A DNA stretch of 64,000 nt from Chitinophagaceae bacterium (lineage in GTDB: Bacteria > Bacteroidota > Bacteroidia > Chitinophagales > Chitinophagaceae). The DNA lies in the NCBI GenBank assembly GCA_014879565.1, contig JACSRW010000034.1:1-64000 (forward strand). Direction: 5' to 3'. Position 1 is the first letter of the stretch; each line of letters opens with the position of its first letter. Position numbers and translations under genes: made by a program. The notes beneath the pieces are model-generated. The model did no database searches. It saw nothing but the letters and a program-made list of their open reading frames with translations, and had not been told where the DNA came from. Positions 48,246-56,121 of the stretch are shown here, in pieces.

Positions 48246-49745
48246 ATGAAACTCAAACAGCTTTTATTGATTGTCGCCGTAAGTGCGGTTTCGGCTATCG
48301 GCAGCGTCTGGATTTACAGCAAACTGGTCAACCGTTCCCAGGTTTCTTTTATCCAGTCAGCCGACGGGAAAGTCCCTGTAAACTATGCCGGGTTCCTGGA
48401 AAATGCAGCTGCCCCCATCGGGGAAGCCACCGATTTCACCAAGGCGGCCAACGCGGCGGTGCCGGCAGTGGTGCATATCAAGACCAAGATACCGGCCAAA
48501 AGAATCACCAACCAGCTTCCCCGGAGCCGGGGCAATGGCTTTGAAGATTTTTTTGAGCAGTTTTTCAATTTCGGCCCCCAGATCCAGCCGGAGCAAAGAG
48601 CTTCCGGAAGTGGCGTGATCATCAGCGACGACGGGTACATCGTTACAAATAACCACGTGATATCTGACGGAGCCCAGGGTGTGGCGGATGAAATTACCGT
48701 TACCCTCAGCAATAAGAAAACATACAAGGCCAGAGTGATCGGAAAGGATCCCAGCAGCGACATCGCTGTCCTGAAAATTGACGGGACCGGATTCCCCTTC
48801 CTGCTCTATGGCAATTCGGATAATGTAAAACTCGGCCAATGGGTACTGGCCATCGGCTACCCGCTGACACTCGAAACAACCGTAACTGCGGGAATCATCA
48901 GTGCAAAAGGCCGGAATATCGGCATCAACAGCCGCCAGAGCGAAACCCCGATTGAGTCTTTTATTCAGACCGATGCCGCGGTTAACCAGGGAAACAGTGG
49001 CGGAGCCCTTGTTACGACAGACGGACAACTGATAGGCATTAACTCCGCTATTTATGCCCCCACGGGTACGTATGCCGGGTATTCCTTCGCTATTCCGGTG
49101 AACCTGGTGAAAAAAATTGTGAACGACCTGATCAAGTACGGAGATGTTAAACGACCCTATCTCGGCATCGCCGCGGATAATACAAGGATCAATTCCACAG
49201 ATGGCGCCTATATCGGCAATGTGGCTCCCGACGGGGCCGCAGCGGCAGCCGGGCTGCGGAAAGGAGACATCATTAAAAAAATTAACAACGTACAGGTTAG
49301 TTCCTGGACCGAACTGCAGGGTACCGTAGCCTCGCTGAATACCGGTGACAAGATTACGATTACCTATAAACGCGACGGGAAAGAATATATAACCTCCGCG
49401 ACCCTGAAAGCCGAACAGGGTACCTACAATAACCTGGCTGCCTCCAATCTGGGAGACGTACTGGGTGCAGACCTGGAGACCCTCGATAAAAAAACGGCCC
49501 AGAAAAATGAAGTGGAAGGTGGGGTACTGGTTAAGAAAATCCGCAGCGGGGGTCCTTTCAGCCGGACCCGGATGCAAGACAGCTTTATCATCACCAGTGT
49601 AAACGGGGTGGAAGTAAAAAATGTGGAAGAACTGAGCCGCGCCATTGCAGGCCTTCGCGGAGAAAGTATAAGTCTTGAAGGTTTTTACGACGGATTTGAC
49701 GGTATGTACCGCTACCCGGTTAACCTGCAACTGGAAGAAGAATAA
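48246..49745 (+). CDS. HtrA/DegP-family serine protease (Do-like)
   Basis: This is a 499-residue periplasmic protease and chaperone. A membrane anchor or uncleaved signal occupies residues 4-26. The trypsin-like domain has a full triad: H137 in VTNNHVI, D172 in SSDIAVLKI and S251 in GNSGGALV. A PDZ domain spans about residues 295-400 (RPYLGIAADN, GDIIKKINNVQVSSWTEL), and a second, more divergent PDZ spans about 420-495. It has the Do architecture. A second HtrA-like protease fused to an anti-sigma domain lies at 13.6 kb. Confidence 0.94.
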   Translation: MKLKQLLLIVAVSAVSAIGSVWIYSKLVNRSQVSFIQSADGKVPVNYAGFLENAAAPIGEATDFTKAANAAVPAVVHIKTKIPAKRITNQLPRSRGNGFEDFFEQFFNFGPQIQPEQRASGSGVIISDDGYIVTNNHVISDGAQGVADEITVTLSNKKTYKARVIGKDPSSDIAVLKIDGTGFPFLLYGNSDNVKLGQWVLAIGYPLTLETTVTAGIISAKGRNIGINSRQSETPIESFIQTDAAVNQGNSGGALVTTDGQLIGINSAIYAPTGTYAGYSFAIPVNLVKKIVNDLIKYGDVKRPYLGIAADNTRINSTDGAYIGNVAPDGAAAAAGLRKGDIIKKINNVQVSSWTELQGTVASLNTGDKITITYKRDGKEYITSATLKAEQGTYNNLAASNLGDVLGADLETLDKKTAQKNEVEGGVLVKKIRSGGPFSRTRMQDSFIITSVNGVEVKNVEELSRAIAGLRGESISLEGFYDGFDGMYRYPVNLQLEEE

Positions 49746-49769
49746 GTTAGCATAAACATTTTAATCAGC

Positions 49770-49800
49770 AATAAAGCCTGTCCATCCGACAGGCTTTATT
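49770..49800 (+). terminator. Intrinsic terminator of the HtrA gene
   Basis: A 13-bp stem AATAAAGCCTGTC/GACAGGCTTTATT has a 5-nt loop, 25 nt after the stop codon. T-rich sequence follows. Confidence 0.85.
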
Positions 49801-49810
49801 ATTTCTTTTG

Positions 49811-49887
49811 AATGCCCACTCCCTACTGCCTATTGCCCATAGCCCATTGCCCATTGCCTATTGCCCATTGCCTATTGCCTATAACTA
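49811..49887. repeat. Heptamer array ATTGCCT/ATTGCCC, eleven units, ending in the amylase stop
   Basis: This is the longest array: eleven in-register units including ACTGCCT, ATAGCCC, repeated ATTGCCC and ATTGCCT, and ATAACTA. The last contains the stop codon (49885-49887) of the alpha-amylase gene. Confidence 0.9.
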
Positions 49888-51276
49888 CTGCCCTTTCTCA
49901 TAAACCAAAAACTCCCAGGGCTGCATTTCAAAACTCCTTTCTGCCGTAAAATCATTGGCCGCACCTGAAAAAACGTTTTTAAATATCCCTTTCAGCTGGC
50001 TGTCTGTAATGTCAAAATGGAGGTTCCCCTGATTTGAAAGGTTGAGTACCACCAGGACTTCCTGCTGACCGTAGCGGCGCAAATAAGCAAGCACTTTTTG
50101 GTTTTCCGTATTGGCCAGCCGGAAAGTGGTTACAGCCGGATCTCCTGCTCTTAAAGCCGGGTTCCGGGCTTTCAGTTGCATGAGTGCCTGATAAAAGGCC
50201 GTCATTTCCGCAGCCCTTGGCCCTGCCTGTAAAGTGTCTTTTTCAAAAAATTCCAGCCTGGCTGTATTACCGGTTTCCTGTCCGGAATAAAGAAGCGGTA
50301 TCCCGTTCCAGGTAGCACTGAAAACAGCCAGGGCCTTGGCCATTTCCCCGTATTTTTCATATTCCGTACCGTTCCAGCTGTTCTCGTCATGATTGGTGGT
50401 AAACCAGGCCCGCATAGTCTTATCCCCGAGATCATCATACCGCTTTAGTATTTCCAGCAGACTGTCCACCGGCCACCCATTTTCATAAAACTCTTTTGTT
50501 TTATGCATCCAGGTCCAGGAATAACTCGCATCAAACACTTCCCCGTATGCTGCATTTTCCAGTTCATCATATTCTCCCAGCCAGAACAAGGGCTTGAGCG
50601 CATCCAGCTGCGGACGGGCTTCTTTCCAGAAATCAAGTTCCACCCAGAATGCCAGATCGCAACGGAAACCGTCAATATCACATTCCCGCACCCAAAACTG
50701 CATGGCCTCAATCATGGCTTTCCGCAAACCGGGGTGAGAGAAATCCAGTTCAATGATATCATCCATACCGGATGCTTTCTGAAAATCGCCCGTCACACTG
50801 TCACGCAGATAATATTCAGGATGTTCCCTTGTCCAGCGATGATCCCATCCTGTATGGTTGGCCACCCAGTCAAGGATAACTTTAAAGCCCATGGCATGGG
50901 CCTGCTTTACCAGGTCTTTAAAATCTTCCAGGGTACCGAATTCCGGGTTGACAGCGGTATAGTCGGAACAGGCATAATAACTGCCCAGACTGCCTTTCCG
51001 GTTTTTTTCCGCAATGGGAGTTACCGGCATAAACCAAAGCGTTTCGACCCCCAGTTCGCGCAGCCGCGGCAGGTGGGCCATAAAGGCACTGATGGTGCCT
51101 TCCGGTGTATATTGCCGGAGATTAACTTCATAAATACGGGTGCTTTTTACCCATTCCGGAGCGCTGTATGTAACTGTCATGAGAGAGGGGGTTGGGTTTT
51201 CTTTTTTTTCATTTTTGGGCATCAGTTTGCAGGAAAAAAGCAAAATGACACTCAGGATTAAAGACCACCGTGGCAT
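49885..51276 (-). CDS. Alpha-amylase family glycoside hydrolase (GH13), lipoprotein
   Basis: This is a 463-residue lipoprotein (signal MPRWSLILSVILLFSC) with a GH13 barrel. The four conserved regions are DWVANH (about 136-141), GFRCD with nucleophile D207, LGEYD with acid/base E235, and TTNHDENSW with D297. A C-terminal beta domain runs from about residue 375. It should hydrolyse or rearrange alpha-1,4-glucans at the cell envelope; exact specificity is not readable. The glucan phosphorylase-like gene lies 1.3 kb away, beyond ispH. Confidence 0.92.
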   Translation of the reverse strand: MPRWSLILSVILLFSCKLMPKNEKKENPTPSLMTVTYSAPEWVKSTRIYEVNLRQYTPEGTISAFMAHLPRLRELGVETLWFMPVTPIAEKNRKGSLGSYYACSDYTAVNPEFGTLEDFKDLVKQAHAMGFKVILDWVANHTGWDHRWTREHPEYYLRDSVTGDFQKASGMDDIIELDFSHPGLRKAMIEAMQFWVRECDIDGFRCDLAFWVELDFWKEARPQLDALKPLFWLGEYDELENAAYGEVFDASYSWTWMHKTKEFYENGWPVDSLLEILKRYDDLGDKTMRAWFTTNHDENSWNGTEYEKYGEMAKALAVFSATWNGIPLLYSGQETGNTARLEFFEKDTLQAGPRAAEMTAFYQALMQLKARNPALRAGDPAVTTFRLANTENQKVLAYLRRYGQQEVLVVLNLSNQGNLHFDITDSQLKGIFKNVFSGAANDFTAERSFEMQPWEFLVYEKGQ

Positions 51277-51362
51277 AACCGGTTATTTCCGGCAATTTAC
51301 ACATAACATTTGAGCCGGAGCGTTGTTATTAAGCATCCTGACAGTATTCATACCTTTACACC

Positions 51363-52574
51363 ATGAAGCAATTTGATGTGCCCCTTTTTTACCGGAGTCC
51401 GCTGATCAGTGCGGTAAAGAAATCCCGGAAAGAAGCCGACAAACTGAAAAAAGACTTCAGCCCCACCCTGCTGGATTTCGGGCCGCTGCAAATCCTGCTG
51501 GCCCGGCATTTCGGATTTTGCTATGGAGTGGAAAATGCCATTGATATCGCTTTCCGGACCGTGGCGGAAAATCCCGGGAAACGGATTTATCTCCTCAGTG
51601 AAATGATACACAATCCCCGGGTAAATGCCGATCTGACGGCCCATGGGATTCTGTTTCTCCAGGATACAAACGGCAAACAACTTATTCCTTTTTCTGAAAT
51701 CACCGGAGAGGATATTGTGCTTATACCGGCTTTTGGCACCACCCTGGCAATTGAAGCCATGCTCAGGGAAAAAGGCATTGCAGTAGAAAAATACAATACC
51801 ACCTGCCCTTTTGTGGAAAAAGTATGGAACCGCAGTGAAGCCATTGCCCGGAAGGAGTACACGATAATTATTCATGGTAAACCGGGCCATGAGGAAACCC
51901 GTGCTACTTTCTCACATGCTGCGGCTTCCGGTCCAGCCCTGATTATACGAGATATAGAAGAAGCGAAAAAACTGTCGCTCTTTATTACCGGCACAGAAAA
52001 TCCTGAAAATTTCACCTCCGCTTTCAGGGGGCAGTTCTCCGCGGGTTTTGATCCCGTCAAAGACCTGAAGAGAATTGGCGTGGTGAATCAGACAACAATG
52101 CTGGCCAGCGATACCCAGTCCATAGCAGATTACCTCAAAAAAACAATTGTAGATCATACCGGAAACCCGGATTGTTTTGCCGACACGCGTGACACCCTTT
52201 GTTATGCCACAAACGACAACCAGACGGCTGTAGCTGCTATGCTTGGAGAAAAAGCAGACCTCGCCATTGTTGTGGGCGGATATAATTCCTCCAACACCTC
52301 TCACCTGGTGGAACTCTGTGAGGAAAAACTCCCCACCTATTTTATCAGCAGCTCAGAAAAACTGATTTCCTCCGCTTTAATTTCCCATTTTAATTTTCAC
52401 CGGAAAGAAGAAAAACAGACAACCGGGTACCTGCCGGATAAAACACCTGTCCGGATATTACTGACCAGTGGCGCTTCCTGTCCGGATGCCATGGTAGAAG
52501 CTGTCATCCGCAGGTTACTGGAGTTTTTCCCGGGGGCCGGCAAACCGGAGGAACTGATTCCGCAATTTGTATAA
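51363..52574 (+). CDS. ispH: 4-hydroxy-3-methylbut-2-enyl diphosphate reductase
   Basis: IspH is the last enzyme of the MEP isoprenoid pathway and has an Fe-S cluster. The 403-residue protein has the three cluster cysteines, C53 in HFGFCYGVENAI, C148 in NTTCPFVEKVW and a third near residue 373 in SGASCPDAMVE. TTMLASDTQ and NYSS-like loops (GGYNSSNTSH) also match. It is longer than the E. coli enzyme by an N-terminal region of about 40 residues and an internal insertion, as in other Bacteroidota. Confidence 0.95.
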   Translation: MKQFDVPLFYRSPLISAVKKSRKEADKLKKDFSPTLLDFGPLQILLARHFGFCYGVENAIDIAFRTVAENPGKRIYLLSEMIHNPRVNADLTAHGILFLQDTNGKQLIPFSEITGEDIVLIPAFGTTLAIEAMLREKGIAVEKYNTTCPFVEKVWNRSEAIARKEYTIIIHGKPGHEETRATFSHAAASGPALIIRDIEEAKKLSLFITGTENPENFTSAFRGQFSAGFDPVKDLKRIGVVNQTTMLASDTQSIADYLKKTIVDHTGNPDCFADTRDTLCYATNDNQTAVAAMLGEKADLAIVVGGYNSSNTSHLVELCEEKLPTYFISSSEKLISSALISHFNFHRKEEKQTTGYLPDKTPVRILLTSGASCPDAMVEAVIRRLLEFFPGAGKPEELIPQFV

Positions 52575-52580
52575 AAAAAA

Positions 52581-52600
52581 GCCCCGCTGTGATGCGGGGC
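52581..52600 (-). terminator. Intrinsic terminator of the phosphorylase-like gene
   Basis: A 7-bp GC stem GCCCCGC/GCGGGGC is followed on the minus strand by eight T. It lies 19 nt past the stop of the glucan phosphorylase-like gene and 6 nt past ispH. Confidence 0.85.
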
Positions 52601-52619
52601 GCTGAAAAATTAAGCGGAT

Positions 52620-54275
52620 TTATTTATACAGTAAATCATAGTATTCATGGGCCATCCGGTTACTGTCGAACCGGAACCGTACATCCTGCATGCCATTTTT
52701 CATTACCTGTCTCCAGGTAGCATAATTTTCATAATACAAGGGGAGGATTTCTTTCAGCAGGATATCATAAATCCTGTCCAGGTCATACTGGTCCTGTTCA
52801 TGTACGGGCATATGTTCATAATCGGCCATGGGCACCACAAAGCCATTGTGTCCGTGATTGATAAACTCCGGAATCCAACCGTCATTGGTTGAAAAATTCA
52901 CGGCGCCGTTCATGGCCGCTGTCATGCCACTGGTGCCGGACGCTTCCCGGGGAACCCTGGGATTATTCAGCCAGATATCCGCCGCCTGTTTAAGCCGCTT
53001 GGACAATCCCAGTTCATAACCGGTGAGTACTGCCACGTTCTTGTATTTTTTACTGAGGTGTACAAGCTGGTTAAATTCACTGATGGCCGGATGATCAACC
53101 GGGTAAGGTTTTCCGGCCCAGATGATCTGTACCGGGTACCTGGTATCGTGAACCATTTTTTCAAACCGTTCCTCATCCTGGGTAATAAGACCCGCTCTTT
53201 TATACCCGGCAAAACGGCGGGCCCATACAATGGTAAATACATCCGGGTGAAACAGTTTCCCTGTCTGATCCGCCACAATATCAAAAGCTCTTTTTTTAAG
53301 GTACTTTTTGCGGTCATCCATCCCAAAGTCATCCCCGGCTTCCATGAAGCGATAGAGCTGTTTATCGGCCCAGTAACGCCAGTTCTGGGCATTAGTGATT
53401 GAAATAATCGGACAGATATTCTCATACTTACCCCACATGGCACGGGATACATGTCCGTGCAACTGGGATACCCCGTTTGCCAGACGCGCAAAACGGAGAG
53501 CGGCCAGGGAGTGATTAAACTGATCGCTGCTGTCACCATAAAGCGCTTTAACCTCTTCCACCGACAATCCGCAGAAATAGCTCATTTTATGGCAGAGATA
53601 GATATCATGTTTTTCGTTGCCTGCTTCTTCAGGTGTATGCGTGGTAAACACCAGCCTTTTGCGGACATCATTCAGGTTATTCCCGAATTTTTTATACAGA
53701 TAAAAGGCGGCGGAAATACCATGCGCTTCATTCAGATGATACAGATCCGGGTTAAAGCCAAGTAAATCTATCAGTTTCGCCCCGCCCACTCCCAGCAAAA
53801 TGAACTGCGCCACCTTGGTAGCCACGTTCGCATCATACAGCCGGTGGGTAATTGTTTGTGAAACATAGTCATTCTCCGGAAGATCCGTTGATAATAGGAA
53901 GAGCGGAGCAGTCCGGAAAGTTTCCGGGTTCAGGTAATAGGCTTTCACCCAAACCGGATGCTCATGAATATTAATCTGAAACTTAATCCCGGTATCTTCC
54001 AGAAAACTGTATTGTTTTTCATTCCAGGCCACATCCAGTGTCTGATCCTGGTTTCTTTCCTGGTCATAGTATCCGTACTTCCATAAGATGCCCACGCCGA
54101 TCAGATTCTGCCGCAACTCATACGCGCTGCGCAGATGTGAACCGGCCAGGAAACCCAAACCGCCGCTGTAAATTTTTAAGGGCTGATGGGTGGCAAATTC
54201 CATGGAAAAATAAGCGACTCTTTTACTGTATCTTTCTTCTGCCGGGTAAGGGACCTGAAACTTTGTGAAATTCAT
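52620..54275 (-). CDS. Alpha-glucan phosphorylase family protein (GT35) lacking the PLP lysine
   Basis: This 551-residue protein of the short GT35 alpha-glucan phosphorylase group shows VAYFSMEFATHQPLKIYSGG, the HLNEAHG loop and the phosphate-region segment ARRFAGYKRAGLI. The expected segment EASGTSGM is present. However, the position normally held by the PLP-binding lysine (GNMK in rabbit muscle, GMK in the short group) is threonine T452 (codon ACA, 52920-52922). The fold should bind glucan, but canonical PLP-dependent phosphorolysis is uncertain. A frameshift or sequencing fault is unlikely, since the frame is intact throughout. Confidence 0.85.
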   Translation of the reverse strand: MNFTKFQVPYPAEERYSKRVAYFSMEFATHQPLKIYSGGLGFLAGSHLRSAYELRQNLIGVGILWKYGYYDQERNQDQTLDVAWNEKQYSFLEDTGIKFQINIHEHPVWVKAYYLNPETFRTAPLFLLSTDLPENDYVSQTITHRLYDANVATKVAQFILLGVGGAKLIDLLGFNPDLYHLNEAHGISAAFYLYKKFGNNLNDVRKRLVFTTHTPEEAGNEKHDIYLCHKMSYFCGLSVEEVKALYGDSSDQFNHSLAALRFARLANGVSQLHGHVSRAMWGKYENICPIISITNAQNWRYWADKQLYRFMEAGDDFGMDDRKKYLKKRAFDIVADQTGKLFHPDVFTIVWARRFAGYKRAGLITQDEERFEKMVHDTRYPVQIIWAGKPYPVDHPAISEFNQLVHLSKKYKNVAVLTGYELGLSKRLKQAADIWLNNPRVPREASGTSGMTAAMNGAVNFSTNDGWIPEFINHGHNGFVVPMADYEHMPVHEQDQYDLDRIYDILLKEILPLYYENYATWRQVMKNGMQDVRFRFDSNRMAHEYYDLLYK

Positions 54276-54386
54276 AATGTGTTCTTTTTACACGAAGGCG
54301 CAAGATAGGATATAATCCTGAATATTATTAAATAGCTCATTTTCAACAACTGCCAGCCGAAAATACTGATACCCCCTGTTGGTTCC

Positions 54387-55349
54387 TCATTTTTTTCCGG
54401 GTTTTTTATTCCATTTTCTCCGGGCGTAGGATCCTTCAAAACTGCAGTCCAGGCCATGCCGGGATCCACATCCTTTCTCATACAGCCGAACCGCCCCGCT
54501 ACTGAAAACAAAACTAAGTTCACAGGGATCTCCGTCTTGTTTATATACAGCTTTACCCGGGCTCACCCAACGGGCTTCTCCTTTCAGTTCACCGCTGCAG
54601 TTGCCTCCTTTTTTTTCAATATGAATAAAAAAGCTGATCCGGTCACTCTTCCGGCCATCCCTTACAGAGACCAGGTTCATTCCACCGGGACCGTAATCTG
54701 CAGCATATTTATGTTTACGCGGCAGCGTATCAATCGGGTTGATCAGTTCGGTCACTTTATCTTCCAGGGCTTCAGTAAGAATCAGCATAAACTGAGCGGC
54801 TTCTTTATTCAGCACAAATACCTCTTTCCCCTCACTGATACTGCCGTCTGTGTTTTTTCTCAGCGCCGCACGGGTAATTGTATACTTCCGGTCAAGCGTA
54901 AAAACCTGGTTCATTCCTTTTCGGGTATCCGGACTCAGCGCAGTCATGGCCGTAAGGAATTTCTCTTCCTGGTCAAAAGCCATCAGCAGCAATACCTTTT
55001 TGGACGGAATACCGGCCCTGACCAGCAGGTAAATTTCACCCTTGGGTACGGCTGTTTTACCAATAGCCTGTATCACCGGCCGGGCCGTTTTACCAAAAAT
55101 TTTTCCCAGTACCGAATCGGGTACAAACTGGCTGAATACCTTCCGGCTGATTTTCAGCGAATCTTTTTCTTTCCGGTTCAGTAACGTATCCGCCGCCGTA
55201 AAGGGCAGGTTTAATTCCGGGAAGAACCCGATAAAATCCGACACCTCAACCGGGTCCTCTCCTGTCATAGATGGTGCTTTCCGTTTATCACAGGCCGTCA
55301 GCAGGAAAAGCCAGACAGGCAGAAGACAAAAAATCAAACGCAGACGCAT
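54387..55349 (-). CDS. Lipoprotein of unknown function
   Basis: The 320-residue product starting at 55349 has a lipoprotein signal (RLIFCLLPVWLFLLTAC). An upstream in-frame ATG would add 13 residues before it. The mature part has a hydrophobic-polar alternation without a family I recognise. It includes FIGFFPELNLPFTAAD, a Lys-rich middle and three or more cysteines near the C-terminus (GNCSGELKG, DPCELSF, KGCGSRHGLDCSF). A paired-cysteine C-terminal domain is plausible. It lies 111 nt upstream of the phosphorylase-like gene on the same strand and diverges from mntR. Confidence 0.7.
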   Translation of the reverse strand: MRLRLIFCLLPVWLFLLTACDKRKAPSMTGEDPVEVSDFIGFFPELNLPFTAADTLLNRKEKDSLKISRKVFSQFVPDSVLGKIFGKTARPVIQAIGKTAVPKGEIYLLVRAGIPSKKVLLLMAFDQEEKFLTAMTALSPDTRKGMNQVFTLDRKYTITRAALRKNTDGSISEGKEVFVLNKEAAQFMLILTEALEDKVTELINPIDTLPRKHKYAADYGPGGMNLVSVRDGRKSDRISFFIHIEKKGGNCSGELKGEARWVSPGKAVYKQDGDPCELSFVFSSGAVRLYEKGCGSRHGLDCSFEGSYARRKWNKKPGKK

Positions 55350-55426
55350 AGTATAAATTAACGGGACGTAAGGTAACGGTTTTACCAATGCCTGTCAACA
55401 GGAATTTGGACAAATACAAAACATAA

Positions 55427-55454
55427 TTTAGATTTGTCTAAATAATTTTTTAGA
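55427..55454 (+). promoter_or_regulatory. Candidate MntR/DtxR operator overlapping the mntR promoter
   Basis: TTTAGA-TTTG-TCTAAA (55427-55442) is a perfect 6-bp inverted repeat with a 4-bp spacer. It covers the -7 element TAGATTTG (55429-55436). A third TTTAGA half-site lies at 55449-55454, just before the start codon at 55459. A palindrome on the promoter of a metal-dependent repressor is the usual form of autoregulation. Confidence 0.65.
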
Positions 55455-55458
55455 TATA

Positions 55459-56121
55459 ATGAATTATTCCGTCAGTGAGGAGAATTACCTAAAGACCATT
55501 TTTCACCTGCAGAAAAAAGAGGGAACGGTCACCACCAATGAGCTGGCTGCGGAACTGAAAACCCGGCCGGCATCGGTAACGGATATGATGAAAAAACTCA
55601 AGACCAAAAAACTGCTGCATTACCAGCCCTACCAGGGATTCCGGCTGACGGCGGATGGCAGCAAAGTGGCGCTCGGGATTATTCGCCGGCACCGTTTATG
55701 GGAATATTTCCTCGCGGAAAAACTCAACTTCACCTGGGATGAAGTGCATGAAGTGGCGGAAGAACTGGAACATGTGAGTAACAAAAAACTCATAGACAAG
55801 CTGGATGCGTATCTCGGTTATCCGAAAAACGATCCGCACGGTGATCCGATTCCTGATGCCAGCGGTAAAATTGAACAGGGCAAAAAGATCCGTTTACAGG
55901 ATGCCCCGCTCCAGATTCCCTGCCGGGTTGCCGGTGTTCGTAACCAGTCGCCGGGCATGCTGGAACTCCTGGCACACAAAAAAATCAGGATCGGAACGAT
56001 CCTGGAAATCCGGCAGAAATTTGATTTTGACCATTCGCTTGAAGTAAAAACGGGTAAACAGCAAATCATCACCATCAGCCGTCAGCTGGCTGAAAATTTA
56101 CTTGTCACGCATGAAGACTGA
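55459..56121 (+). CDS. mntR: DtxR/MntR-family metal-dependent transcriptional regulator
   Basis: This 220-residue repressor begins with a winged helix-turn-helix (SEENYLKTIFHLQKKEG, then RPASVTDMMKKLKTKKLLHY as recognition region). The DtxR metal-binding and dimerisation domain follows (RRHRLWEYFLAEKL, EVAEELEHVSNKKLIDKLDAYLG). A C-terminal FeoA/SH3-like domain covers about residues 145-220. It should repress in the presence of Mn2+ or Fe2+. The gene overlaps the start of an Nramp transporter by 11 nt, so Mn is the likely signal. Its promoter carries a matching palindrome. Confidence 0.9.
   Translation: MNYSVSEENYLKTIFHLQKKEGTVTTNELAAELKTRPASVTDMMKKLKTKKLLHYQPYQGFRLTADGSKVALGIIRRHRLWEYFLAEKLNFTWDEVHEVAEELEHVSNKKLIDKLDAYLGYPKNDPHGDPIPDASGKIEQGKKIRLQDAPLQIPCRVAGVRNQSPGMLELLAHKKIRIGTILEIRQKFDFDHSLEVKTGKQQIITISRQLAENLLVTHED

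Noticed and set aside
48357-49730. 457-codon frame antisense to the HtrA gene
   Set aside because: It is a long shadow of a G+C-balanced gene with no domain similarity; HtrA is certain on the other strand.
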